Of a stretch of 64,000 nucleotides of DNA, positions 10,518 through 21,775 are shown in pieces. Numbering within the stretch: the first letter of the stretch is position 1; each line of letters opens with the position of its first letter. The translations under genes were made by a program, and so were the position numbers. The notes under the pieces are model-generated. The model saw only the letters and a program-made list of their open reading frames with translations. It had not been told where the DNA came from and ran no database searches. The stretch covers positions 24,109-88,108 of the forward strand of contig LNAC01001831.1 in assembly GCA_002007465.1 (NCBI GenBank), read 5' to 3'. The DNA comes from Ailurus styani. Its lineage: Eukaryota; Chordata; Mammalia; Carnivora; Ailuridae.

Positions 10518-11057
10518 TTAAGCGTGCTTACTTCTGAGGTTTTTGCACTATGGGCTTTGCTTAAAGATTTATTAGATCCCTCGTCTGGCCCTGATCTGTT
10601 AGCAAAATGGCTCGAGGGAGTGCAAGTTAAAGAAACCACCAAAAAAAAAATAGATCTTATGTGGCAGTCACCATGGATAAAAGCCCTGAGGATGATGATA
10701 GTGAGGACGAACGGCTTCCTCCATATGAGGAATCTATGTTGGAAGAAGAGGCTGCTAGGTATCATGAGAAAGATTGGGATTTCCCTATGCAAATAAAAGA
10801 AAAAGCCATGTAAACAAACAGATAAACCTCCATCTGTTAAAAAACAGCCTACAAGGCCACCACCCCCTCTGCCACTGCCAAAAACTAATAGGATACTACC
10901 TACTATTAGGGAGGCAGAAAAGGAAGGTGACGCTGATTTTGTTAGATGCTTCCCGGTTGTATTTAGGGGAGAATTTGATGACACTATGACCCTTGTAGAG
11001 GCCATAACATATCGATGGATGACTCCTTATCACTGGCACCAAACAGCTAGATCCTGA
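10518..11057 (+). pseudogene. gag: Gag remnant: matrix end, acidic region, capsid start
   Basis: Three frames must be followed. The frame opening near 10524 gives a leucine/tryptophan-rich helix (A-L-W-A-L-L-K) like the end of matrix. From 10673 a second frame gives an acidic run (E-D-D-D-S-E-D-E) and an L-P-P-Y tract reminiscent of a late-domain motif, and stops at 10811-10813. A third frame carries a proline-rich linker (near 10858-10882), then a C-F-P-V-V capsid-like start around 10947-10962 and the beginning of a capsid N-terminal domain, and stops at 11055-11057. Capsid forms the viral core; most of it and all nucleocapsid are absent. At least two frameshifts and several stops make it dead. 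Confidence 0.65.
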
Positions 11058-11838
11058 CTGCCTGCAGGGGCATTTTTATTACAAAGACAACTAAACTTAG
11101 TAGTTAATTGCCTGTCTTTGAAGTTTTCATGGGTAATTGTTAAGAGAGCTTTTAAAGTCTTTGGTAACCTGAAACTTTAAAGTTTTGCTTGGATAATAAA
11201 TGAAATTAAATTTATTGGGTATCTAGGTCTTTTCCAAATAGGATAAAAAAATGCTAAAGCACTGAGTACTGGATGTAAGTTTATGTCTTGACTTCTTATG
11301 CAAAGAAACTAAAGATATGTAAATCTGTTGATAAACATGTTTTGTTCTTAACTGGTACACAAAGTTGCCATCTAAAAAAATTCTGGGATAACAGCAGTTC
11401 ACAGTTGGCTACTCCTTAGTCTGAGGAAACTGAGGTTTCTAAGAGTGCAAAATTCTGCTAACTGTAACTGAGACTGATGGAAATAAGAAGAAAAAACTCT
11501 ATATGTGGAAGAGGAGATACATAAGAAAGATATAAAGAATGGGAATACATTTTTGTTAAAGGTAGAAGAAGGTAATTTTGTCCTAAATGAGACTGGTTGT
11601 TTGGAAAAAATGGCTTGGGACACAATCAGAATGCAAAGGAAAGTTGTAGAAGGTTTGTGGAGAGAAAACTTTGGAAAGGAATTTCAGGTGTGGTCAGGAC
11701 GGACTAAGATTAAAATAAATGAATTTTAAAGACTCTGATATAAGAGTGGAAATGTGCCTTCTCTCTAGGAAGGAGGAAGGAGGAAGAACAAAAGGAGGAA
11801 GTTTTCTCCAATTGTTGGTCTGATCTTGATTAAGAAAA
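11058..11838 (+). other. Unassigned interior of the provirus
   Basis: Rest of capsid, nucleocapsid and protease would be expected here. I see at most a few capsid-like codons to about 11180 and then AT-rich DNA. A 74-codon lysine/glutamate-rich frame at 11505-11729 resembles nothing I know. No zinc-knuckle pattern and no Asp-Thr/Ser-Gly protease motif is visible. Confidence 0.5.
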
Positions 11839-12345
11839 TATAAATAGTTGTTTTCTTTTGCCTGCACAGAAAACCAGTTTCTATGTTTGGTTTTGTCAGA
11901 TTCTTTTTTTTTTTAAAGATTTTATTTATTTATTTGACACAGAGAGAGAGATTACAAGTAGACAGAGAGGCAGGCAGAGAAGGAAGCAGGCTCCCTGCTG
12001 AGCAGAGAGCCCGATGTGGGCCTCAATCCCAGTACCCTGAGATCATGACCTGAGCCGAAAGCAGAGGCTTTAACCCACTGAGCCACCCAGGCGCCCATAG
12101 ATTCTTAAAACTTGGTAAGGTTTTAACAAAAGTTCAAGATTAAATTGTAAACGAAGTCTCTTTAACTCCTTAGCCCTTTTCCTTCGTATGCTAAATTACT
12201 CAGGAAGTACTACTAAACAATAAACCTTAGGTTACAGTTGGGTGGATACTGTAACTATTCTGGAGGTTATACCAATTCCTAAAGTTTTAATGTTTCAATA
12301 AGGGGTTAAAGTATATAATAAGGTATATATATAAGGTAATTATTA
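11839..12345 (+). repeat. 310-bp internal block, copy 2, split by a SINE
   Basis: Same block as 10206-10515. Once the SINE and one copy of its target site are discounted it is about 306 bp. The acceptor-like AG is kept as gcacag (11864-11869). Differences from copy 1 are nearly all transitions, plus a shorter TA run. Confidence 0.9.
11906..12098 (-). mobile_element. CAN-SINE inside the provirus
   Basis: Antisense copy with target duplication agattctt at 11898-11905 and 12099-12106. Block copy 1 keeps the uninterrupted target, proving insertion after the block was duplicated. Confidence 0.95.
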
Positions 12346-13189
12346 AAATGTTATATGTCACAGAAGTAACCTGATTTCCTTGCCAGCTATACTGTAAACT
12401 CTCATCTCATCGGCTCTTTAACCATGTCCATTCTGAGTTTTTGTCATTTGTAATTGTTCTAATTCTCTTATAAGTTTCATCTCAAGGAAGTTCATATAAA
12501 GGATGTTAGAACAAATACAGGTATTCAGTATATCGAAGATCCTAACACTGAACTGGGTAAGAATTTCCAGAACTAACTAAAGCTACATTCAACCTGAACT
12601 AGAATCAGTAATGTGGGACTAAATGAACTAAAAGATTATAATATTATGGCTCTTGTTTAAAGCATTGCTGATCCTAAACATTGCTATAACTGATTGCACG
12701 AAAATCAATGGAACTTTTATATACATAAGGAAAATTTAAAGTTTGGCAATGTGGAAAAAATTTTTCAATCTGGATTTTAAAAACTAAAAATCGCCTTTCC
12801 CAAGTTGCTTTGAGGCACAAATCTGGTAAGAGATATCTTAATTACATTCAGGGTCTTTGTATAAAGAAGCAGTGACTCTTGTCTGCTTCCAAAGTCATTG
12901 TATTTTAGAGAAATAAACATCTTGGCTTCAGTCTGAAGGGGAACAAAATATGCCACCCCAAAATATGTCACTTTGGCATATTTATTCTTTTGAATTAAAG
13001 TTGCTTAAGACATAGCTGATTAAAGGACACTCTGACCTCCTCTGTCCTCTGAAAACTGAAATAAATCTCTCATGTGGAAGTTAACCTGCCTATGCCAGGA
13101 GGAGAAAGAGAGACATCCTTATCACCAGAAATAAGGAATTTAGGGCCAAGAAGGCTGCATAAACAATCCTGGTTACTGCTTCACTAGGC

Positions 13190-13190
<1 letters not shown>
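12346..13190 (+). other. Unassigned interior of the provirus
   Basis: Reverse transcriptase and RNase H should lie here but no Y-x-D-D or related motif can be read in any frame. The DNA is AT-rich with no long frame. It may be degenerate viral sequence or a foreign insert ending in the TAAA tail that follows. Confidence 0.45.
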
Positions 13191-13225
<35 letters not shown>

Positions 13226-13228
13226 ATA
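13191..13228. repeat. (TAAA)n at the pol junction
   Basis: Pure TAAA/AAAT repeats for about 38 bases, immediately before recognisable integrase codons. Such a run is typical of a retroposon tail or a microsatellite at a recombination junction. Confidence 0.9.
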
Positions 13229-13737
13229 GCATCTGCTAGAATGGGTGAAGCAGTAAAAGATGTGGTTCAACATTTAATGTATTGCTTTTCTATGGCAGGA
13301 AAACCTCAGAGCATAAAAACAGACAATGCTCTTGCTTATACCTCTAAAACTTTTAAACAATTTTGTGAAATGTATAATATTAACCACACTATGGGAATTC
13401 CATATAACCCTCAAGGACAAGGCATTGTAGAGAGAGCTCATCAAACACTTAAAACACAAGCTACTAAATTATAGAATTCGGAATACAAACATAGCTCTCC
13501 TCATCATATTCTTAACCATGCCTTGTTTGTCATTAATTATCTCAATTGTGATGCAGATGAAATTTCTCCAGTCATGACACATTGGTCTAATGATCCTAAT
13601 CAAGCTAAACCTTTAGTCATGTGGAAAGACCTATTAACAGGAAAATGGAAAGGCCCAGATGTGTTATTAACAAATGGGAGAGGTATGCTTGAGTCTTTCC
13701 TCAGGACGCCACCACTCCTATTTGGATCCCTGACCAA
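13229..13737 (+). pseudogene. pol: Pol integrase, C-terminal half, broken
   Basis: The frame from 13241 carries the second catalytic Asp (residue 28, T-D-N) and the catalytic Glu (residue 64, in I-V-E-R) with exactly 35 residues between them, the D-x35-E spacing of retroviral integrases. The usual Gly after T-D-N is Ala. The first catalytic Asp and the zinc-binding domain are missing. A TAG at 13472-13474 interrupts the frame. The same frame resumes through the DNA-binding C-terminal domain (W-K-D and K-W-K-G-P near 13623-13656). A one-base shift near 13686 then moves the remainder, ending in I-W-I-P-D-Q, to another frame with an in-frame TGA. Integrase inserts viral DNA into the host chromosome; this one cannot be functional. 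Confidence 0.88.
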
Positions 13738-14800
13738 TTGATACGTCATCATGAGGGTCCACCTTCTCAGCCAAAACCGATGCGCCGCCCTCCACCGCCG
13801 ATGACCTATCGAGCCCTGGAAGCGGTGATTCCCAAAATGGAAACCAAGGAGGAGGAGATGACTGCCCCTCAGAACAACTCTCAAGCTCCAGAGGTCACGA
13901 CTTCCAAAACTGCCAGTGTCTGTCGAAACAGTGACTGCCTGTGTGGGACCACCATATGCCATTATGTACCTGGGTCAGGGCCAGCTTATGGTTGCTAAAA
14001 CAAATTCTCACTATCATGTGATATGTCACCAATGTGTGCTAACCTCATGTATTTACTCTATCATAGGATGTCAAACTTTTATACTTGTTTATCAACCCTC
14101 ATATGTTGTTCTTCCTGTCAATATACCTGGTCCTTGGTATGATGAACCTGGTATACACAGTTTACAGGTTCTTAATCAAGCTTTGCAATGGCCTAAAAGA
14201 TTTGTGGCAGCTCTTCTTTTAGGTATTACTGCCCTGATAGGAATAATCAGCTCTTTTTCTATAGCCACTGCTACCCTAGTACAACAAGTACATACTGCTC
14301 ATCAAGTAAACAAACTAACTAAAAATGTGAGTACACCCTTACATTTAAAGGAACAAATAGGTAAGAAGTTAGAGACCAGAGTAGATGTATTAGAGGAAAC
14401 TGTTCTATACTTAGGAAACCAAATTCAAAATTTAAAAACTAGATTTACTGCCCGCTGCCTTGCAAGATACAAATGGATTTGTGTTACCCTGTTTCCTTAC
14501 AACCATTCAGATACACCATGGTCTAAGGTAAGATCCCATTTACTGGGAATTTGGGATACAACAAATATGTCCTTAGACATTTCCCTTCAACAGCAAATCA
14601 AGGACCTTAGCGATTCCTATATCTCACCTCCTGAGGCTGCCGAGGTTGCAGGTTCTTTGTTGGCATCCCTTAAAACGTATACCAGCTACATGTCCTGGTC
14701 TCTAGGTATAACTAATTTTGCTATAACTGGCCTAGTTATAAATTGCTATAATCTTTCTCCTACCATTCCTTTTTCGAATATTAAGAATGGGACTACATAA
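13738..14800 (+). pseudogene. env: Env remnant: SU mostly deleted, TM frame open
   Basis: A proline-rich stretch (13738-13998) holds the pol end and the env beginning and stops at 13996-13998. Overlapping it, a 294-codon frame (13916-14800) contains the tail of SU with a C-x2-C (residues 37-40), a basic P-K-R cleavage-like site (93-95), a hydrophobic Ala/Gly/Ile fusion-peptide-like segment (about 96-120), a heptad region (about 125-175), a C-x7-C loop (181-189) without the third cysteine of gammaretroviruses, several N-x-S/T sites and a moderately hydrophobic end. TM anchors Env and drives membrane fusion. Almost all receptor-binding SU is absent and the join between the two frames is out of phase, so no complete Env can be made. 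Placement in betaretroviruses rests on the cysteine loop and general TM layout. Confidence 0.82.
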
Positions 14801-14843
14801 CCTTCAAATAGAGTTAAAAACATTTGAACTTCAAGCCAACAAC

Positions 14844-14857
14844 AAAAAAGGGGGAGA
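14844..14857 (+). promoter_or_regulatory. Polypurine tract
   Basis: Fourteen purines (aaaaaagggggaga) directly before the 3' LTR: the plus-strand DNA primer site expected of a retrovirus. Confidence 0.9.
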
Positions 14858-15617
14858 TGATGTGAGCCATCTGCGTGGTAGAAGTGGTGAACCCCCTCTG
14901 CAAGGCATGGGGCATCACCCTCCTGCAAGGAGAGGAGAATTGCAATGGGTAAAGCATTAATCACCCCCTTCCATTTAAAAGCGGCTTGCAGCTCAAATGA
15001 TACATATTAATATGAATGGTAAGAATAGACTAGATTTGTTAAGCATAGGTTGGATTTGTTATTTGTAGATCCCGCATTATTAGTCAATGAAGATATATAT
15101 AAACATAGTTACTAGGAAAAACACAGTCTGATTGTAAATAATTTACTTTTTCCAGGTATAGATAATTTACTCTTTCTATAGATAAACAGGCCCGAGTAGA
15201 GTCCAGAATAACTGCCAGAGAAAGAATCTGGCACCATGCTGTGCCTCCCCCAGGATAGGTAGCATTTAACTTTAGGGCTTAATGATCTTACACAGAACCC
15301 TTGATTTACAACAGAACTATGAGTAACCATAAAAAGGGGTTTCCATGGGATTACAATACAGATAAGTGAAGCAGGCCTCATCAATCAGGCCTCTGAAAAA
15401 ACACCAGGTACATCTACAAAGGTTCCTTTGATTGGTAAATAAACATCCTGGTTGTGTCTTTGATCATCCTCTGTTACAATGATATAAATAAAATACCCCA
15501 AGCCCTGAGGTTTTGGGAGACTCCTGAACATAATTCAAGTCCATCTCCTCATTTCGCATTGCTGACACTGTCCTTTCCTTTGGGGACCCCTGGACCTGCT
15601 GGAGCTGGACTCCAGCA
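14858..15617 (+). repeat. 3' LTR of the provirus
   Basis: 760 bp, TGATGTGAGCC to CCAGCA, uninterrupted. TATA-like tatataaa at 15096-15103 and AATAAA at 15487-15492. It shows the empty site of the SINE found in the 5' LTR. Confidence 0.95.
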
Positions 15618-15623
15618 CAATCC

Positions 15624-16186
15624 CTCTCATTCTGTCTCTTTCTTAATCTGCATGGTCATTTTTTATTTGGTACTCCAAACCATGCTCCCTTGGACACAGG
15701 GACAACTACAGGGTGAAAGCAGCCCCCCTAGCACACCCTCTACATGCCCCAGCCCCTGCTGGGGCAGAAGGCAGAAGAGCAGGGGAATGGACAGCCAAGA
15801 ACCCACCCCTGGGTGATGGGACCACACAGGAGGAGAGACTCCAGGCCTCCTGCACATTCTCCATTATCTCAGTCCACTTAAGAAAACACAAAAATCAAAG
15901 ATAAAATTGTGATGAATTTCAAGATGGCATCCCCAGAGCATTAAACCAAGGGTGGTTCCTCTTCCATGTAACTTCACTGAATGAAGCTCATGCCCGCTTC
16001 TAATGCAAGCAACCCTATGTAGTTTTGGACTTGTTTTCAGGATTCAAATGTTTCTCTTCTTGTATTGAGAAATAACAAGAGCAAACAAGTGCAATATTCT
16101 TCATTATAATGGATTTGGGGGACTATATTGGCTGTTCCAAATTTCCTGATTTTTTTCCTCTGCCTAACACACAGGGAAATATGTTT
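15624..16186. other. Unique DNA right of the provirus
   Basis: Continuation of the pre-integration locus. Short frames at 15663-15904 overlap each other on both strands and have no recognisable product. Confidence 0.4.
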
Positions 16187-16200
16187 AAAGACATAAATTA

Positions 16201-16394
16201 GGGCACTTGGGTGGCTCAGTGGGTTAAAGCCTCTGCCTTCAGTTCAGGTCATGATCTCAAGGTCCTGGGATCAAGCCCCACATCGGGTTCCCTGCTCAAC
16301 AAGGAGCCCGCTTCCTCCTCTATCTCTGCCTGCCTCTCTGCCTATTTGTGCTCTCTCTGTGTATGTCAAATAAATAAATAAAATCTTTAAAAAA
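16201..16394 (+). mobile_element. CAN-SINE
   Basis: Target duplication aaagacataaatta at 16187-16200 and 16395-16408. Confidence 0.95.
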
Positions 16395-16408
16395 AAAGAC
16401 ATAAATTA

Positions 16409-19400
16409 TATACTTACAATGGATGATCTGGTGGAGGTACAATGTTTAGAACACACAATCCTTCAAATTATTCAGATGCCATGATGTTTTAAGACCAGTT
16501 AGAACTTCACATGGGATTGCCTGTTGGCAGCCAACATTGTCAGAGATTCCTTTTTATCCTTTGTTGTTCAGGTCAATTTTCCACTACAGCCAGAAATTTT
16601 TAAAAAGTTGTCAAAGTAATTGTTCCTTGATAGCATTTACCAGAAGCATTTATGGTCTCATACACTAATTAATAGAAGCCATTGGAAAGGCCTCTCTTAG
16701 CTGGAGTGTCATCACACGAACGGTGTTGCTGAGAGCCACAAAGCAGAGCGAGCATCACATGTGGTTAGCCCCAGAGTGAAATCACATAACAGAAAATAAA
16801 AATGAAATCAAACCTGTTTGACATTACAAGCAAGAGGCCGTGCATATTTTCCCACACTCAGTCCAATTCCTTGATTGTCCGTGGATTTTTAAAAAATTTC
16901 ATCTCCTTATGAATGCTTTCTCACAGTCATTTGGTTCCAGCATATTTATGTTCACTTTTATCCAACACATGCTGCAAATATGCCCTTCACTCAACCCAGT
17001 CTATTAATTTTGAAATGCCTAAAGCCAAAACTGACAGAAGAAGGAAATCTTTCTGGCTTGTAGCTCCAAACAGCTGAAATGAACTACCTGCTTCAGTAAA
17101 AATGCATGGCCACATGACTTCTCTTTCAGAAAATGTTAAACTTTCTGTAGGAGGGGAAAAAAACGTTTCAGAAGAAAATGAATGGAACTATTTTCTCAAT
17201 TGTTTACGTGCGGAGTCTGAATATGCTTTGCTTGACATCTATTTATGTGTACACAACAATTACGCAAATACAAATGTTGGTCCTAGATTTCTTACTTATA
17301 TTAGACATTTTGTAATTTATTGTTCTAATATATATTTCTGATAAACTTCCATTTCATCCAGATACACCAGAATTTCCCCTGGGGACTGTTGTCTTTGTCC
17401 TCAAGAATTGAGTTCAAATTTGAATGGCTATCACATTTCATAATTAATATTAATGCCCACAGGGTCCATAAAGACATATATTTCCTAACTCCATTCCTGA
17501 TATTTAGCTCCCATCTTTCACCTTATCCTGTATCCTGTAGAATACAGCTCTCTAAACCAAGTCATGGCCCCTACATTTGCTAGGAGTCTGATCTTCCACT
17601 TTTTATAGCACCAAAGAAATAAAGCCTTGATGGGTCTCATCCAAATGAAGTGTCTCCAAACAAGGGCAAACCTATCACTAAACTCAGCAGGGGTCCGTGC
17701 ATCTGGCGTTATTTGCTTTCTACTTTCCCAAGGTAGCAGCTCCTTTGCTTACCTTTCTACCAGTGCAATTTATTCTTTCAGATCCTGAAGATATTTTGAT
17801 CTTCAGGAGCTTCTTTTAAAAGAAGTACCATAAGCCATTGACATCTGACCTGAGACATTTATAATGATTCCCCATATTCTAGACATAGTGTTAGATATTG
17901 TTTATAACTTAGCAAAATAATAGTCAAACAAAACAGCTCTTCTGAATTTGAGGAGGTTGAAGGAAGCTATGGGGATGGGAGAGCAGGGGGAGGGGGAAAT
18001 AGGTACAAAAGTGTCAGAAACAATTGTACTTAGCATGGACATAGTTCTTGGTAGTTTCCATACCACCGGGTTTTTCTTTGTCCAACCCAGATTCTCTATG
18101 GGCTCCCCAGGTCTGCATTTCTCTCTTCAGTTCACACAGCAAGTCTGATTGGTGGCAAGGCATTTCCACAGTGGGCTCTGAGGGACAGTCATAGTCCTAT
18201 TAGTTGCCATGTAACATAAAGGATCAATGGTCCCCAAACTGGGGAGAACCAAAATGTTTATTTCTCTTTTAGAGATTCCCATTTTAAGGGCTGCCAAATC
18301 TTGAGGCAAGAACCTTGTTTACACTTCTTTAACAGGTTTTCCTCGGGTGATTTGACCCCAGGGCCCTTGCATCAAGCCAAAACCAGGGGGCCAACTTGGG
18401 GGACACTGCTTTTTGGGTGAAAGGGCATGTGCGCAACATGGAAGTTAAAATCCATCCTTCCCATGGGCCTCATCTTCTACACCACTCAGCCTTGCACTTT
18501 GCCTTTCAGCAACATTACACAATCATGCTATTTCTTTGTTTTTTCTTCTCCATTCATTGACTTGAAGGACTTTTTTCTAATCGTTGGCATCTGTTCCCTC
18601 TTATATTTTGTGTTTTCAGCCATTCCTGGCTATTTAAAATTAGCCAGAATATATTGGAACTTGGAAGACTACTTGGCCATAGTTTGGGTTAGAGTTTCTG
18701 CCCAAACTGCCCGCCCTCCTGTTATGCCAATTCCCTAGGGCCTTCTCAGAACTTCTTTTCTTCCAGCCTTCTCAGTTTCTCTCATAGTAATCTCAGGAGG
18801 ACATTGTTCTCTGTCCAAACTTTTCCCCCAAAACCTGCGCCAGCCAGGGCTACTCCTCCCACCTCTGCCACCCAGAGGTGTTGAGTTATAGATCACTCAA
18901 AATCCCCACAGGACTTTCTTTTCTTGAGCTTCCAAAATTCCAATCAAAATATGTGACAATGTCCAATTTTGTCCTCTGTGAAATGTTAGTGCTTCTGCCA
19001 GACTCCTAGACACCTGGTATCTGGTAGCTTGACTACTTTCAATTTATGAACTTCCTCTGAAGAATATTCTGTCTACTTTGGAACTACTTTTTTTTCCTTT
19101 TTTCATCACGCCTTTTTGTGATGTTTCTCAAGACTTCACCAAATGAGTATGTAATGGAGAGCTTTCTCATGATATAAAGGAAAAGGAGCTGTTTATCTGA
19201 ATCAGACTTTCTGTAACTTTAGGGACACTTGTACTTGGCCCAAACAGGGTCTTCTCTTCCTAAGCCCCCTCCCCATAGCTGTACAGTGGAAGGACATTGT
19301 TTTGCTTTTTTATTTGTAGCTACTGTTTTATCTTTTTCCATGTTACTTGAGATCTTCTTTCTAACTCTTTTGGCCAGCTTCCTTGAGAAATTTTCTTTAC

Positions 19401-21362
19401 TTAAATGGTGCATCATAGGAGGAAACTAAGCTCTTTTGAACCAAAAGAAAAAAAAAAGGAAAAAGAAAAAGAAAAAGAAAGAAAGAAAAAGAAAGAGAAC
19501 ATTTGTACAAAGTATTACCTTCTGATTATAGGATAGTGTCTTCCTTCAAAATGAGTAGAGAGCCTTCCTTGGAGAAAATTGGTGTTACTACAAAATTGGA
19601 GAGCAATGTAATGCCATTGGTAAGGGTAAATGTGATATTTTTTCAAGCTAGCATTACTGCAGGCAGGTCTGTGGATCTGCTGTCCTTCATGGTATAATAA
19701 TTAGCAGAGACTCTTTGCTGTTCCTCACAAAAAATGGGAAGAGCATCATAGAGAGATTTCTGAAGAATATGAAGTATCTTCATTTCCACACTGTTTTCTA
19801 AAGAACATGAATTCTAGGATATGCCACTTTGGAGGAAATTAACTGGGGGTTATTTCAAATTAATTTTATGGAAAACACTGAGCTAAACCTCAATCAGCCT
19901 CTTTAGCCCAGTGACTTCTGTGTGCTTCTTTTGTGCTAATGTAAATGCACTGTAAATCTCCAAAAAGGGTGGGTAGTGACCAAGGTTACCATATTTTCCA
20001 AGCTAATTTAATTGCAGATGATTAACTCAAAGGGTCATTTTGTGGAGCAGTGTTCCCTGTAAGACACTTTGGGAATTTTTTTTTCCATTTGGTTCAGACA
20101 AAAAAAAAGAAGGCTTTACCTAAATTATTTCGTTATGGTCATTCAAAAAATTATTTTTTCTAAATTTCTATGCCATTAACCCTCACTGAATGGCATGAAC
20201 ACAAACAGACCCATGATACTCGATATCCAATTTCATACAAGAATTTCATCAACTCTGTCCACCACTTTACCTAGTACAACTTTTACATTGTCCCATGAGG
20301 GAACTTGGTGTTAGATTTTATCACCAAGAGAAGCAATGTACTTTAGTAACTTTATCTTTTCCCCCAAGCATGTTAAAATATTATTAATTTCATTTTCTTT
20401 CCTGATATTTTGGAGGTAAATTTTGGCTCATCTCTATTAGCCCTTTGGGGCCTCAAGCAGTGAATTTCCTAGCATACTTGAAATCTGGAGGGATCATTTT
20501 TTCAAACACCCCTTCCCCCCCATGACAAAGAAACTCAGTGACAATGAACAATGATTATTATATTTTGATGTTTTCTTTTGCTTTAAAACATACTGATGAT
20601 TTCAAGACAAGAAAGTTTAAATTTAAAGATAGCTACATTCTATAATAGTGCACAGACTAAAATCTGTACTTTCCAAACAAAAATATCATAACTTGCATTT
20701 CTTGCTCTGTTTCACTGTTTAGATTTTCAACACAAATAAAAACTTGAAGAGCAGTACATAATTTAATTAATCCAATTTCTGTTTTATAAGTATTGTGCTA
20801 TTATGCTTATTTAAATCCTACTTTTCAATGCAGAGCTATGTAAAACCAAAGGGATTTAAGGCAGGAACTGCCTGAAATGAGTTTGAATAACTCCAAACTG
20901 TGACACATTATTCTCAAAATGAATATAATCAGTGTATGCAACCAGGTCTCTGTGGTAGAATCAGGATGTGTTAACTATGAGTTCAATAGCCATGTATAAG
21001 GCAACAGTCATGAAGGATGAAAAATAGAAAACTGTGAATTTAAACCTGACATACACTGTTAATGCTGAAACATAATCGCAACAATTATTAGAGTAACTAA
21101 TGACTTTGGTTTGTTTAGTTATTGATTTTAAATTTTCTATGGAAACACACCCCTTATTGTTTGCATCTTAGGTGAGCCAATACCATCACCACACCCTCTT
21201 GTCTTTCCCACTTCTCCTTGGTACTCCACTAACTTCAGGATATTTTTTATGCTAATTAAGTTTATTCAGGCTTTATGTAAACTTCATAGTTGTTTTCCCT
21301 TTGCTCCAACTTGAAGACTTACTATGTAGTAATATGAAAAATGTTGTGAAGTCCTTTTGCTA
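16409..21362. other. 5 kb of mostly unique DNA
   Basis: The longest repeat-poor stretch of the window. It holds only simple sequence (GAAA-rich run 19445-19497) and frames under 105 codons without domains. 16600-17350 has mixed composition and no repeat signature, which makes it a candidate for conserved noncoding DNA. I cannot support a gene. Confidence 0.4.
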
Positions 21363-21775
21363 AGTGATGTGGATTGAATTCTGTCCACCCCCCCAATTCC
21401 TGCGTTGAAGTTTTAACACCCAATATGTCAGAATGTAACATGATTTAGAAATAGACTCTTTAGAGAGGTAGTCAAGTTAAAATGAAGTCATGAGGGTGGG
21501 ACCCTAATCAACTGTGACTGGTGTCCTTATAAAAAGGGGAACTTTGGACACAGACACAGTTGCACATAGAGGGAAGACAGTGTAAAGAGACAGAGAGAGA
21601 AGACAAGCTGAAATCAGAGGCCCAGAAAAAACCCTTCCCTCATAACTCTCAGAAGGAATGAACAAAGCTCACTCCTTGGCTTTGGACTTCCAGGCTTCAG
21701 ACCTGTGAGCTACAGGTGTTTAAACCACCCAGTCTGTAGTACTTTGTCATGGCAGCTCTACCAAATACATGCATT
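21363..21775 (+). mobile_element. MLT1-type MaLR LTR
   Basis: Keeps the family's signposts in order: 'gtggattgaattctgtcc', 'ttgaagttttaacaccc', 'ggtgtccttataaaaagggga', 'cagaaggaatgaa', 'ccacccagtctgtagtactt' and 'ttgtcatggcagc'. Solo, diverged, plus orientation. Confidence 0.85.

Larger units (their letters stand above)
8662..15623 (+). mobile_element. Endogenous betaretrovirus-like provirus, defective
   Basis: Two 760-bp LTRs (the 5' one now interrupted by a SINE) enclose about 5.2 kb. The 6-bp target duplication CAATCC lies directly outside at 8662-8667 and 15618-15623; 6 bp is the size made by betaretroviral integrases. In order come a tRNA-Lys3-like primer site, a leader with internal repeats, a gag matrix start, a gag acidic/proline-rich and capsid remnant, unassigned DNA, the integrase C-terminal half, an env remnant with a TM subunit, and a polypurine tract. 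Protease, dUTPase, reverse transcriptase and RNase H are not seen. Every viral gene is broken or incomplete, so this copy cannot encode a complete virus. The betaretroviral assignment rests on the integrase, the TM, the 6-bp duplication and the primer site together. Confidence 0.92.

Noticed and set aside
10472..11005. 177-codon minus-strand frame in the provirus
   Set aside because: It is the antisense of the gag remnant, including the antisense of its proline-rich and acidic parts.
13600..13962. 120-codon minus-strand frame
   Set aside because: Antisense of the integrase end and env beginning; the sense strand carries the recognisable motifs.
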